Assembly: GCA_030710605.1 (NCBI GenBank)
Contig: CP092869.1
Span: 7,521,866-7,585,865, forward strand
From: Cordylochernes scorpioides
Lineage: Eukaryota > Arthropoda > Arachnida > Pseudoscorpiones > Chernetidae
Direction: 5' to 3'
DNA: 64,000 nucleotides
The notes under the pieces: generated by a model
The model's input: the letters and a program-made list of their open reading frames with translations, nothing else
Told to the model about the DNA's origin: nothing
Database searches by the model: none
Shown here: in pieces, positions 1 to 9,682 of the stretch
How the letters are laid out: each line of letters begins with the position of its first letter
Position numbering within the stretch: the first letter of the stretch is position 1
Made by a program: the position numbers and the translations under genes

Positions 1-27
1 GGTTTTTGAAACATGGAAATTATAATA

Positions 28-610
28 CTTCAAATAAATAGAAATAGAGTGAACACAAATAAAACATACCAAATATTTCGAATTAGAGCAGTTATTTTAA
101 ACGGCGAATTAGATCAGTTATATCTAAAAATGAAAATATATATAAATAAATAAAACATACCAAATATTTCAAGAGCAGTTATTTTAAACGACGAATTAGA
201 TCAGTTATATCTAAAAATGAAAATATATAAATAAATAAAACCTACCAAATATTTCAAATTAGAGCAGTTATTATATAAATATTTATATTATATGTGTTAT
301 TAAGCGAACTATTTTAAACGACGAATTAGATCAGTTATATCTAAAAATTAAAATATAAAAATAAATAAATACCAAATACCAAATATTTCGAATTAGAGCA
401 GTTATTTTAAACGGCGAATTAGATCAGTTATATCTAAAAATGAAAATATATATAAATAAATAAAACATACCAAATATTTCAAGAGCAGTTATTTTAAACG
501 ACGAATTAGATCAGTTATATCTAAAAATGAAAATATATAAATAAATAAAACCTAACAAATATTTCAAATTAGAGCAGTTATTATATAAATATTTATATTA
601 TATGTGTTAT
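28..610. repeat. AT-rich tandem repeat with ~310-bp higher-order period
   Basis: Irregular ~90-bp units share the phrases ATACCAAATATTTC, GAGCAGTTATTTTAAACG and GATCAGTTATATC. The block at 68-300 recurs almost unchanged at 378-610, giving a 310-bp higher-order period. The array runs directly into a retroposon 3' end (611-742), so it is probably internal to that element. No coding potential seen. Confidence 0.85.
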
Positions 611-742
611 ATTTTTTTACCTATGTATGGAAATTTTGGTTTGAATTAGTGAACTACTGCGAAATTGTATACCGGACATACAAACCAACCAACAAACAAA
701 CAAACATACAAACATTTATTTTTATATATATAGAAGATATAA
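611..742 (+). repeat. 3' end of a CCCGGG-family dispersed retroposon
   Basis: The text ACCTATGTATGGAAATTTTGG, then GTATACCGGACATACAAAC, a run of CAAA/CATA units and a TTTTTATATATATAG end also occurs at about 23,860-23,985 and 55,195-55,312. There it forms the 3' end of elements that start with a CCCGGG-rich hairpin. The variable simple-sequence tail suggests retroposition; the clade is not known. Confidence 0.6.
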
Positions 743-773
743 TATAAATGAGTTTTAAAAATTGTTAAAAAAA

Positions 774-844
774 TGCATCGGCCGGGAATCGAACCCGGGC
801 CGCCCGCGTGGCAGGCGAGCATTCTACCACTGAGCCACCGATGC
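774..844 (-). tRNA. tRNA-Gly (anticodon GCC)
   Basis: Read on the minus strand, this 71-nt gene begins GCATCGG and ends CCGATGC plus discriminator A, closing a perfect 7-bp acceptor stem. The D arm is GTGGCTCAGTGGTAGAATGC-like, the anticodon arm is CTCGC-CTGCCAC-GCGGG with anticodon GCC, and the T arm carries a consensus B box (GGTTCGATTCC). A run of seven T on the minus strand (767-773) directly follows and is a good Pol III terminator. No intron. All key stems are intact, so it looks functional. Its flanks (GAGTTTTAAAAATTG on one side, ATGGCC..ATTTGGGTATT on the other) recur around the degenerate copy at 13,160, so the gene has been copied together with its surroundings. Confidence 0.95.
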
Positions 845-954
845 GTATACAAAATGGCCTTATTTGGGTATTCATTCCATTCCGGATTACTCCGCGTAAA
901 AAATAGTTCTTCAAATTAAAAAAAGAAATAGCCAAAAATTATAAGCAAAATGTA

Positions 955-1085
955 GCCAAAAATTTTCCTCAGGTTTATAAAAAGCGACATGCAAAATTTG
1001 GAACCAATTGGTTCAGTAGTTTTTGAGTTTATCGCGAAACAGACAGACAGACAGACAGGAATTAACTTTTATATATATAGAGATA
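955..1085 (+). repeat. Retroposon 3' end with (GACA)n and TATATA tail
   Basis: The string CAATTGGTTCAGTAGTTTTT, then GAGTTTATCGCGAAACAGAC, (GACA)n and TTTTATATATATAG has the layout of short retroposon 3' ends common in arthropod genomes. No 5' end or target duplication could be fixed. It differs from the 611-742 family apart from the shared TATATA end. Confidence 0.5.
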
Positions 1086-1130
1086 TATATATTCTGAACA
1101 TAGAGCAATCCATAATATATATATTTTTTT

Positions 1131-1290
1131 AAAATAAGGCTTATTTTGGATTGTAATAAGATTATTTATTAATCCGATATTTCGATGGACCAATCTTCCA
1201 TCAAAATACCTCGTAAAAGATGGAAGATTGGTCAATCGAAATATGGGATTAATAAATAATCTTATTACAATTTAAAATAAGCCTTATTTT
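1131..1290. mobile_element. Foldback MITE
   Basis: Two ~70-bp arms (outer AAAATAAGGCTTATTTT, inner GACCAATCTTCCATC) are near-perfect reverse complements around a short AAAATACCTCGTAAAA hinge. The element sits in TATA-rich DNA that could be its target duplication. It contains no ORF. Confidence 0.8.
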
Positions 1291-1302
1291 ATATATATAT
1301 AT

Positions 1303-1568
1303 GGTAATATAAGGTGGGAATAGAAATAAGGACACCACAATTTGGAAGAGAAACCCAGACAACCAGAGCGAGAGAGAGAGACGGGCCCGGCACATCTGGG
1401 CGGCCGTTCGTGTCGCACACAATCCCCAACTGTCTTAAAAGTCCCAAGGTGTTAACTAACGGACGCCAGGGGTCGCCCCTTGGAATGTCGCTGGTGTCTT
1501 AAGTGATCGTCTCTCTTTGGGTTGTCTCTAGGTTGGCTTTATTTTTCCTGGAAGAGTATATATTATGA
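1303..1568. mobile_element. Short (~270-bp) retroposon, older copy
   Basis: This copy matches 17,331-17,611 over its whole length. Both run from a GGTAATATAAGGTGGG-like edge to CCTGGAAGAGTATATATTAT and both carry the GC-rich centre CGGGCCCGGC...GGGCGGCCGTTCGTGTCGC. The other copy is an insertion absent from the duplicate segment, which proves mobility. No clear Pol III boxes were found, so its class is open. Confidence 0.65.
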
Positions 1569-2330
1569 TATATATATATATATATATATATGTTATATAA
1601 AAATATTATTTTATTTAAAATTATATTTCATAGATTCAAATACTCACTCTGTTAAATCGACCGCCAGAAGTCACTCTTCCCCTATAAAAACTCATTGTTG
1701 TTGTTTCCCAATGGCCGGCTCAAACCTTTTGTAAATTATGTAAATAAGTTTTTCATTTTTTAGATTCTTACGCCTTATGCCAGGCAATACTTTTATCAAA
1801 TTATGATTTTATATGTTTCTTTATCTCAATTAAAGCTATCTCTGATCAAGACTATTATTATTATTGCCACGACTGCAGAACAATACCGTAATATACTCAT
1901 GTATACAAAAATCAAGCAACAGCTAATAATATCTATAAATCTAATATTCCAAAAACAGAGCAGGAAAATCTTTCTATTTATAAGATATATGATTTAAGAC
2001 CATGGAATTGTTGTAAATAATCCAGATATCTACTACCACATGTTTCGCCACGTGACTGTATATAACTTCTTATTTACTGCAAATAGAAAGCATCACATAA
2101 TATCATTCTGTACCGCGTAAGACTCTAATAAAGTATAGCAACTGTACAGATAGAAGGAATGGAGAATAACAGGATAAAATTAAGGCTAAAACTAATCAGG
2201 CCTAAGTGAGAATAAGAAAGTAGGCCTATCGAGCCCAGTCCAATTTTTACGAGGTCATGGCCCTCCTGGATGATGTAACTTCCCCCCTGTTGTATATATA
2301 AGTAGAACCAGGATTCAATATAACCATTCC
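1569..2330. other. AT-rich, nothing recognised
   Basis: Short open frames only; no repeat shared with other parts of the window was found, apart from a (TA)n tract at its start. Confidence 0.5.
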
Positions 2331-2372
2331 CCTGAAGAGAATGACAGGAAGTCACTAAAACGTCGGAAGTTA
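2331..2372 (+). other. Hairpin of the TGAAG-stem-GAAAC type
   Basis: CTGAAGAGAATGAC, a short loop, GTCACT and AAAACGTCGG form a hairpin of the recurrent kind seen near palindromic and Penelope-like elements in this window. The GAAA box is degenerate (TAAAAC), so I do not call it a ribozyme. Confidence 0.35.
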
Positions 2373-2554
2373 AACTATAGGTTGATGTGGCTGTGTTTTT
2401 CTCTAAATCTACTTCCTACCAACAATTCATCTTCAAAGATTTAAAAAAAAGGATTTGCTAAAAAAATAAACACAGCGATGGCATTATATTTTTATCAATA
2501 AGATAGGAGAAAATCATCTGCTCTATTTATGCAACTAATATTTGCATTATAATA

Positions 2555-2700
2555 CACTGCGGCCTGTGATTGTAAAACGAAACTTGAAGTTACACCGCAT
2601 GAGTTTCTTTTCAACGAAAAATCAAATTTTTATTTCAAGGTGAAATATCGATTATTTCTAACCTTTTTGGATGAGGTATGAAAGGATGAATTATTAAAAG
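2555..2700. repeat. Half copy of the 14,716 foldback family
   Basis: The stretch AAGTTACACCGCATGAGTTT through GATTATTTCTAACCTTTTTG resembles one arm of the palindromic element at 14,716-15,003, with many substitutions. The second arm is absent, so this is an old truncated copy. Confidence 0.55.
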
Positions 2701-2914
2701 TAATGATGAACGGAAAAATAAAAGTGTCCAGGGATGGGAATATTGCATATGGGATTTGCATATTGTTTGCATTTAGATGTATTTATCTTTATTTATGAAC
2801 CGAATCTAAGTACAATATTTAACTTTCATGCTCTTTTTACAAATTAAGATAATTTATAATTAAGAAAATTTTCATCTGCATTATCCTTTTCTGATTCAAA
2901 CAACAAGCTATATA

Positions 2915-3090
2915 CAGTTAAACCTGTCTATAGCGCTCCCTCTTGAGACTCACCAAAATAGGGTGCTATAGAGAAGGTGTGCTAGAGACAGGTCACTTTT
3001 AATGTAAATCGCATCGTACTACGTATTTAAAATCAGGCGCTATAGAGAGGAAGGCGCTATTTAGAGTGGGCGCTATAGACAGGTTTAACT
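2915..3090. mobile_element. pogo-like MITE (TIR CAGTTAAACCTGTCTATAGC)
   Basis: Terminal inverted repeats CAGTTAAACCTGTCTATAGC and GCGCTATAGACAGGTTTAAC are flanked by TA dinucleotides, the target duplication of the Tc1/mariner/pogo superfamily. Internal GCGCTATAGAGAG repeats occur; there is no ORF. The counterpart in copy B (34,213-34,366) is truncated by the assembly gap. Confidence 0.85.
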
Positions 3091-3325
3091 ATATAAAGAT
3101 TTCTACTTCACGGAAATCCTTTGGTAGAATCCTAGAATCCCAAATATTCAAACAAACACTGACTTACTTCGTACTAATAATAAAAACAAATTGATTAGGA
3201 AATATGTTGATATTAGTCAAATTTGAAGGAAAATTAAGACCTCTAATTGGTTGGAAAGGGTTAAAGAAGATAACGTAAGGTCATTAAGATGAGCTGCGAG
3301 CAATGGTCACCAACAGAGAGATATT

Positions 3326-3485
3326 GCCAAATATTATGCATTCATGTCGCCACTGGACATACGTCCGACCTGGAGGCTGTTGGGTTCTGTGCTACCTGGA
3401 GTATAGGAGCTCCATCTATGCTTCCTTCCTGTGGTGAATATGTATAAGACCGGTGGTCTTAATAAAGCTGTGTGTGTGCATTCAT
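3326..3485 (+). other. Retroelement-like 3' tail with poly(A) signal and (TG)n
   Basis: GAAGACCGGTGGTCTT-like text followed by AATAAAGC and TGTGTGTGTG has the form of a retroelement 3' end; the same tail is present in copy B at about 35,548-35,700. No protein could be recognised upstream, and in copy B a Tigger-like element has inserted at its upstream edge. Confidence 0.3.
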
Positions 3486-3558
3486 GATCAAATAGTGAAC
3501 AAGCGTAAATTCCTAAAATGAGTAACATGGGTGGCTATGCAAATCATATTGTTTATTG

Positions 3559-3640
3559 TTGGAAGTGATGCAAGCTCTCTTCACCAGATTCAAGTTCTGG
3601 TCCACTGATATGGGCGTGGGTTCGTATCCCACTTCTGACA
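3559..3640 (+). pseudogene. tRNA-Leu(CAA) pseudogene
   Basis: The 3' two thirds match an animal tRNA-Leu(CAA): anticodon arm CCAGATTCAAGTTCTGG, a variable-arm remnant, T arm GTGGGTTCGTATCCCAC and 3' end ACTTCTGACA. The 5' part no longer forms the acceptor or D arm. In copy B (35,779-35,853) the anticodon 3' strand TTCTGG is also deleted. No intron is present. It is clearly non-functional as a tRNA. Confidence 0.75.
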
Positions 3641-3645
3641 CTTTT

Positions 3646-3679
3646 CTAAAGGTCCCTGGTTCGATCCCGGTTTTCGGTA
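3646..3679 (+). pseudogene. tRNA-Phe 3' fragment fused behind the tRNA-Leu relic
   Basis: CTAAAGGTCCCTGGTTCGAT then CCCGGTTTTCGG matches the variable loop, T arm and acceptor 3' strand of animal tRNA-Phe; copy B (35,859-35,892) keeps the better version ending GGGTTTCGGCA. It starts five bases after the tRNA-Leu relic, so the two form a chimera. Confidence 0.7.
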
Positions 3680-3712
3680 TCTTTTCGTTAGTTAGTAGCC
3701 CGTTATACCATA

Positions 3713-3735
3713 TTCTCTCTCTCTCTCTCTCTCTC
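3713..3735. repeat. (CT)n microsatellite
   Basis: About eleven CT units, followed by TATATATA text. The same tract is shorter in copy B near 35,927. Confidence 0.9.
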
Positions 3736-3971
3736 TGTATATATTTTATATATATGTATTTATGATAAAATTGTGAAAAAAGTATTAAAATTACTAATAT
3801 ATTTCCACAATGAGTATCTTTTTTATTTAAAAAACGCTAGTTTTCAAGCGTTAATCGCTCTTCAACGGGCTTACTATAATAATATCGACTTTATCCCACC
3901 AGAAATATTTACAAAAACAAACGCGCGCAGCGTGGATATCATGTATCTTTATCAATTATTTTATATATTTT

Positions 3972-4745
3972 ACTAGCGGATGTGTACCCGGCTTCGCCCG
4001 GGTTTTATCTGAGTGAAAGTTTGCCTAACGAATATTATTGAAAATAATTTTCCGGAACATAGACTATTATGATAATAATGATAATAATATTCATTACATT
4101 ATATTTTTTATTATATATTTATATAATACGAATGGCCCGGGCAACGCCCGGGTTTTACCCGAGTGCGTATATATTTTAAAAACGTTTTAATTCAAATACT
4201 ATTCGTTACAATTATAAATTGGCGCCATGGATGTCACTCTTGTGAAACGTCCCGTTCCAAACTGTGTGTTTTTAAAATGTTTTAATTAAAATACTATTCG
4301 TTACAATTATAAATTTGAACGATAGGCTCATTATTTCTTTATACCGTTATTATACCGTTATATTATATATATTATATTTATTATATATATATTACACGTT
4401 ATTTGTTTTCTCGGCCGACTGTTTTACATATGGTGTTATCTTAAAATTGCTTGTTTTGAATATTTTTTAGATTGAGATTATCAGCTAGTATGTAAAAAAA
4501 TTAACTCTGTTGAAATTTAATTTTGTATTTATATATAAATAAAATTAACTCTGTTGATTTTGTTTGTATTTATTCGATAACAGCGAAGTTACGCATGTTA
4601 ATGTTAGGGAAAAATATTTTGATTTTGATGTTAAGCAAAACCTGCTCCATCTCGTTTTACATAAATGTTGAAAATTTGGTCGAAATTGATGCATTGTAAC
4701 GAAAGTTTTTAGTGAACAACACTTATGAAATTTGCATTTTATTAA
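3972..4745 (+). mobile_element. CCCGGG-family retroposon(s), insertion present only in copy A
   Basis: Two 5' ends occur in tandem: ACTAGCGG...CCCGGCTTCGCCCGGG at 3,972 and CGAATGGCCCGGGCAACGCC at 4,129. Each forms a small GC-rich hairpin. Downstream is the family body (TACTATTCGTTACAATTATA, CGTCCCGTTCCAAACTGTG). Copy B has no such sequence between TTATTTT and TATTTATCATTATATAATC (about 36,150-36,200), so this is a lineage-specific insertion. Confidence 0.7.
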
Positions 4746-4894
4746 TATAGATTTATTTATTCATATATTTATCATTATATAATCATATTTATTCATATTT
4801 ATATTTATTCTATATTTAACCTTATATAATATTATATGGACATTGTAATAAATCAGTTTCAATCTCAATCTCTCTCTCTCTTTCTCTCTCCAAC

Positions 4895-5053
4895 ACCATC
4901 CTAGAACCTCTGTATAGAGACCATTATAGGGAGGAGATAGTCTCCCTTTCTAACAGGAAGGACATCCTCGAGTACCTGTCTCCTGAGCAGAGGTCTGAAG
5001 CAATTCCTTGGCATTGCAATATTCGGGGAGATCTGTCCGACTTCAGGACGTGA
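4895..5053 (+). pseudogene. Unrecognised retroelement-like C-terminal ORF tail
   Basis: An open frame without internal start reads TILEPLYRDHYREEIVSLSN and goes on to a SPEQRSEA-like charged segment before TGA. It is followed by a 3' region containing AATAAA (about 5,158). The charged composition and position before a poly(A) signal resemble the end of a retroelement protein, but I recognise no domain. The counterpart at about 36,290-36,432 has small deletions that break the frame, so the sequence is not under constraint now. Confidence 0.3.
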
Positions 5054-5398
5054 CATCATACCAGACATAGACCATCAGTGGGATTCCTCTGATGAAAATA
5101 ATATTTAATTTTACTTTATTTTCTCCTATTTATATTATATAATCTTATATGTACGGTTAATAAAAATATATTCAATCTCAATCTTTCTCTTCTTCAGAGA
5201 GAGAGAGAGAGAGGTACTAGAGATATAAGGCGTTATATTAACTCTTCATGGTAAACGGATTGCGGATTTCGACAATTTAGAAAGAGGAGATCATATATCG
5301 CCGCAACTCTTTTTATTAACGCAATTAAAGGAAGCTTTCGGGCAATCCCTTCTTCAGCTAACCCGCTTCCTTTCATTAAAAGAAACAGATATAAACCA

Positions 5399-5893
5399 GG
5401 GACCCCCAGAAATAACTCCAATCATTGCATCTCTACCTGTTACTTACCATATACAGAATCTACAATTACAATAGCCCGCAAACTTAAAAATTTTGGCATA
5501 AAAACCATCTTCAGAGGTTCACCCTCCATAGCCTCGATTCTAAGAAACCCAATCACCAAAAGCACCGACCAGAAACAGAAAAAAGATTTAGTTTACCAAA
5601 TTCCCTGCCTCAACTGCAATAGTGTCTACATCGGCGAAACATCAAGAGATCTTTCAATCAGAATCAAAGAACACCAAAGAAACATTTCTAAACTTAACCC
5701 AAACTCTTTAATAGTCGACCACGTCAGAGAAACCGGACATACTCCAGACTTCAATAATACCAGAATCCTCCATAAAAATTCCAAAACTAAAACCCAAAGA
5801 CTCATTCTTGAAGCAATAGAAACCTTGAAGCACCCTAAACCATTAAACAAAAGTATACAGTTGCCATCACAGTACGTTCCCCTTTTATCTTAA
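5399..5893 (+). pseudogene. Penelope-like element C-terminus: linker and GIY-YIG endonuclease
   Basis: The open frame (about 164 codons, no start of its own) encodes the region after the RT thumb and a complete GIY-YIG nuclease, which nicks target DNA during Penelope-type retrotransposition. Visible elements in order: linker IARKLKNFGIKTIFRG; a cysteine pair CLNC; the first strands DLVYQI and VYIGET; the helix with catalytic arginine LSIRIKEHQRN; HVRETGHTPDF; the glutamate helix LILEAIETLKH; and PKPLNKS. It ends at a normal TAA. The upstream RT is absent, with the 5' inverted repeat joined in its place. The nuclease itself has no frameshift, so the copy is young or was truncated on insertion. 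It cannot move by itself. Confidence 0.85.
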
Positions 5894-6101
5894 AAATCTT
5901 CAAAAGCCATATAAAACAATAGCCATTCCATTTTATTTTTCTCTCCACTAAATCCTTTGAACTGTTTATAGTTGATTCTTTATATTTATTCAATTATGTA
6001 AATTTCTTTAAGATATTTTTGTACTATATTTACATAGATTCCTCTTTAAAAACGATATATAATCTCTCTCTCGTCTGCCATGTTTGTACACTATAGTTAG
6101 C

Positions 6102-6124
6102 TGAAGAAGGGCTTGCCCGAAAGC
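6102..6124 (+). other. CTGAAGA-stem-GAAA hairpin in the Penelope terminal repeat
   Basis: CTGAAGA, A, GGGC-TT-GCCC, GAAAGC: a four-base-pair stem between two boxes that resemble the hammerhead core. No matching stem I or GUC follows, so it is only hammerhead-like. The second inverted terminal repeat carries the same hairpin in reverse. Confidence 0.4.
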
Positions 6125-6376
6125 TTCCTTTAATCGCGTTAATAAAAAGAGTTGCGGCGATATATGATCTCCTCTTTCTATATTAACTCTTGATTGATAA
6201 GATATAAAATTTGGATTATAGTTTAGATTAGAACTACAAGGTAATAAGAACAAATACATATGTTTCCTCTTATTACCTTGTAGTATTAATAATACCTGAT
6301 GAAGAGCGGCATGCGTGAAATATTGCATTTATTCTAATAAAAAAATATACGCTTTGTCTAAGAAACACTTGTTCTT

Positions 6377-6738
6377 TGTGAAAAAATAGTATAAATGTGA
6401 ATTTGTACTGGGATAAGGTGGTTAAATTAAGAAAACGGCATCTCCTTATTGTGCAATTGGAAGTTTCTGATGGCTTGTGCTATCTATCGGAATAAAAAAT
6501 CAACTATATGTTGATTTTCAATTATTCCAGAAATGGTAAAATACCTATTCATGATTAATCAAGAAATTCTAACCACGTATGCGTTTTGGGCTGTTGGACC
6601 TCATTAATCAAGAATGGGTATTTAGCTAATCCTGGAATAATTAAAAAACAACGAATAGTTGAATAATTTATTCCGACAGATGGCACAAGTCATCAGAAAC
6701 TTTCAGTTGCATGATAAGAAGTTACCTTTTTTAAATTT
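6377..6738. mobile_element. Family-1 foldback element, ribozyme partly deleted
   Basis: Starts TGTGAAAAAATAGTA, then a unique ~60-bp lead, then inverted arms (GGCATCTCCTTATTGTGCAA ... GATAAGAAGTTACC). Between the arms lies CTAACCACGTATGCGTTTTG followed by GGGCTGTTGG, the remains of the hammerhead seen at 30,391; its 5' stem I and part of the core have been deleted. Copy B has the same element at 36,905-37,217, so this insertion predates the duplication. Confidence 0.7.
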
Positions 6739-6983
6739 GTTCTTATGTTAAGAATGACTGAGTAGTTTTACAGTTCGTATAATCACCTATTCTGTAGAGT
6801 ATCACTAGGAAAGAAATGGTAAAGAGAAGATAACTAAGTTTTAGGAGTTCCTATAGATAAGGATACAAGAGATACAGGTGTATATAGTTCAACGTTTCCC
6901 TGACATCACACCACATAATGTGGATCTCAATCCCCCGAGGGAGGAAAACACTCCAAGCGTGAAACAAGATTCCTCTCCTTGAT

Positions 6984-7193
6984 TTATTTCCTTTTGATAA
7001 GCCCAGACATTGTTATTAGTAAACCCCGATCCCAGTAGGTACTGTAGAGGTGTTTATCAAACTCTCTTAGGTTGATTACTCTACTGTCTATATTCCTGAT
7101 TATCTCATTCCATTGATAAGCTTCAAGTTTACTAACTCCATTGTTGACTGATGATATACTTGAGCGATCCATTATCACTGATATGACAAGCAA
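6984..7193 (-). other. Unrecognised ORF shared by both copies
   Basis: A 69-codon frame with a fairly protein-like sequence (SKLEAYQWNEIIRNID, FDKHLYSTYWDRGLL) is present here and at 37,460-37,669. The two versions differ mostly by amino-acid changing substitutions, which argues against constraint. No known domain recognised. It may be a relic of a transposable element or of an exon. Confidence 0.2.
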
Positions 7194-7201
7194 TGCTTAT
7201 A

Positions 7202-7443
7202 CACCAATACCTCGCTTTGCGTCATTTCGTTTTGCGTTTTTTTCGAAGTTGCGTCGCTGCTTAATTTTTACTGATTTTCACTGTGCGTCGTTAGATTTTC
7301 GAAGTTGCGTTGTTTTGGATTCGAGTCTTCATTTTTTTTCCCCTAAAATATGGCAACACCTTTGTTTTTGAATGCGCCTTCACATATTTTCACTTTGCGT
7401 CGTGTTTTTTTGGAACGGAACCCCGACGCACGAGGTATGGGTG
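7202..7443. mobile_element. pogo-like MITE with CACC(A/C)ATACCTCG termini
   Basis: Inverted termini CACCAATACCTCGCTTTGCG and ...CGAGGTATGGGTG are flanked by TA on both sides. The interior repeats TTTGCGTC and TTCGAAGTTGCG. Copy B holds the same element at 37,678-37,964 with a longer poly-T tract and better 3' TIR. Confidence 0.75.
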
Positions 7444-7541
7444 TATCCAATTTCTAAGATTCCATTCTTCAGTGTAGCATATAAAAGCAGAATGATCCAA
7501 TACAGTATTAGAACTCTAAAGAAGCGGTCTGGTAGATTATA

Positions 7542-7590
7542 TTGGTGAAACTGCTGGGAGGGTTCACCACTTATGAGCCAAGCCATCCCA
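7542..7590 (+). other. Covarying pseudoknot-like motif (copy 1)
   Basis: TTGGT, GAAAC, TGCTGGGAGGG, TTCACCAC, TTATGA, GCCAA, GCCATCCCA. The pairs TTGGT/GCCAA and GGGAGGG/CCATCCC interleave; elsewhere in the window the first pair is CTGGC/GCCAG. See the finding on this motif. Confidence 0.5.
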
Positions 7591-7851
7591 ATATTTTTTT
7601 CACCCCAGTAAGGACATTAGAAGTTTGATTTATTTGTGAAAAGAAACATTCGCGTACTAATGTTTTCTTTCATTATAACATACATTATACATATGCTTAA
7701 GAGACTTTGTGAATAATATTATAATTTCCGCGAATAGGTAATTTTGCGGAGAAAGCTAATCATGTGTAATGAAGTCACCTGAAACAAATGCATGCAGGTT
7801 GGGTTTTGTATGAGTTTGTCAAGGTTAGTGTTTCAGCATATATATATATAT

Positions 7852-8094
7852 ATTAAAAATAAAGAAGGCATTTCCTGACCACGAGCACATGTGTTTTTTA
7901 GATGGCAGAGCGCCATCTAGTGGAGCAAAAATAATTCGTGGATGGCTTTTCTTGAATAATCAAGAAATTGGATTGGCCAAATATCACGGAGCAAGTTAAA
8001 TAAACGTTTAGTTTAGTTTTGCTCCACTATATGGCGCTCTGCCATCTAAAAAGCACATGTGCTCGTGGTCAGGAAATGTCTTCTTTATTTTTAG
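7852..8094. mobile_element. Foldback MITE (ATGGCGC family)
   Basis: Arms of about 90 bp: TTAAAAATAAAGAAGGCATT...TCCTGACCACGAGCACATGTG...GCAGAGCGCCATCTAGTGGAG and the reverse complement at the right, with a centre containing TTGGCCAAATATCACGG. Counterpart at 41,344-41,586; relatives at 15,015, 28,911, 47,270 and 59,936. Confidence 0.85.
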
Positions 8095-8367
8095 TATCAA
8101 CACCTGACCCCCACTTATCTTTTATTTTTTTCTATTATTTTTTCATATATATATGATATATTTGTTTTCGTCCACAAAAAAATCAAATATTAGCTACGAG
8201 GTATAAATGGAGTGCAGTCGTGTTTGGAAAAAATCGGACTTTTTATTATATTTCAACTGTATTTTAACAATAATATTGGGTATTTTTACGAGTAAATACA
8301 CATATAATAAGAAATATATTCCGCGCTCGTCTGTAAATAATAAAAATAATAATATAACTCCTCAATA

Positions 8368-8508
8368 TAAAATGAAAGGATTTAAAAGCACGAATGTTTC
8401 TTCTATACATAATACAAACTTCTATACTGCCCTTACTGCGATGAAGTACTGCGTATAAGTTTGTATTATGTATAAAAGAAACATTCGTGCTTTCAAATCC
8501 TTTCATTT
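8368..8508. mobile_element. Foldback MITE with 60-bp arms
   Basis: AAATGAAAGGATTTAAAAGC...ATAATACAAACTTCTATAC is followed by the near-exact reverse complement ending CTTTCAAATCCTTTCATTT. The hinge holds GCCCTTACTGCGATGAAG. Present in copy B at 41,872-42,013. Confidence 0.8.
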
Positions 8509-9682
8509 AATATGTATAGATGGCGCGTTATTGCTTTGTGTTAATAACTCCTCAATATAAAATAAAATAATATCAAATCTATCTTCCAACACATACTAGA
8601 ATATAGTCCTAAAATATAGTTATTTATATTTCTATACAGTGGTAGGTGTACAGTATATTCTACCTCTGATTGGTTCTCCTATATCACGTGATCTCAATCA
8701 ACCAGACTGCGTTGAGTTCAATAGCCAATCAAGGTGTAGTGTTTTTATTTCAGTGAGGGCATCGAGCATCAGAGTTCTATATCTTGGGTTCGAGTCTCGG
8801 GTGTTCTCTCTTTTTATTTCTAAAATTGACACGAAAATTACTTTTTTATTTCTTATTTTCAAAAGCAAATTCATACCAAAGTTTTATTTATGAATTAATT
8901 TGGTAATATAAGTTTATTAATTATTTTTATTATAGAAAAAAAAGGCGTTTGATCTTCTTCTGTAATTGAAGACTTTCGAGAATTGTTCAAATTCATTGAA
9001 TCGATATATTTTAGGTTAATAATTATTCTTATTATATTTAAATTTTCAATTTGAAGAATATGTTCACCTAGGGACAATTGCGCTGATATACATGTATCTT
9101 GTAACACAGTTTTTTATAAATATTTACAATAATATTTTAAGCTGTAAATAATATGCATAAATTATCAACAAGGAGAAAGAAAATAATGAAACATTGTAAT
9201 CAGATTTCTTCGAAAAAAATTAGTTCATTTATTATTAAAAGAGAGCAAAAAAGTTTTTTCTCAATTGATCTTGAAATGTCACAATGCACTGTGGGCAACC
9301 GCTCTAGTATGATATATGCGGAAGAGAACCTGAAAAAAAAAATAAAAGAGAAAAATCGATGACGAAAGGAACACTATAGAGGGCGTTCTTAACTAAAAAT
9401 TATAATTTGGGGTGTGGGTATATGTCTATTCATTGGTACTATATTACAAGATACAATAGTGGGTTCTATTAAAACACTTAGAGTGTAGGAGTACTCAACC
9501 ACCGTCGAACTAGTACTACAGTACTGCATTACTTTACAGATCCATCCACCAGAAGTACTTCTCCAAGTTGTAGCTCCTCCAATCAGAGCCAACAGGAGTT
9601 GGGCCATGAAACTTTAATGCCTCCACCATCCCAATCCCATTAGAGTTCCTCGGATTTTGGCCATTTTGTTAGATTACCTGGT
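8509..9682. other. Low-complexity spacer; one weak Pol III B-box
   Basis: Open frames here are AT-rich and conserved only at the level of the duplication. A B-box-like GGGTTCGAGTCTCGG at about 8,787 has no matching A box or stems, so no tRNA is called. Nothing else seen. Confidence 0.4.

Larger units (their letters stand above)
5280..6178 (+). mobile_element. Truncated Penelope-like element with inverted terminal segment, copy A only
   Basis: The element carries a GIY-YIG domain ORF and is bracketed by inverted repeats: 5,280-5,362 and 6,096-6,178 are reverse complements with two mismatches in 83 bases. Copy B lacks about 1.03 kb here (GGTTAATA / AAGATATAAAATTTGG are adjacent near 36,535). 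Inverted extra terminal segments and 5' truncation are typical of Penelope-like elements. The reverse transcriptase portion is missing. Confidence 0.75.

Noticed and set aside
6102..6124. Penelope terminal hairpin as an active hammerhead
   Set aside because: No stem I pairing and no GUC after GAAA; kept only as a hammerhead-like hairpin.
8639..8893. 84-codon ORF conserved at 42,141-42,395
   Set aside because: Conserved only because the segment is duplicated; composition is low-complexity and the reading spans a B-box-like site. No domain.
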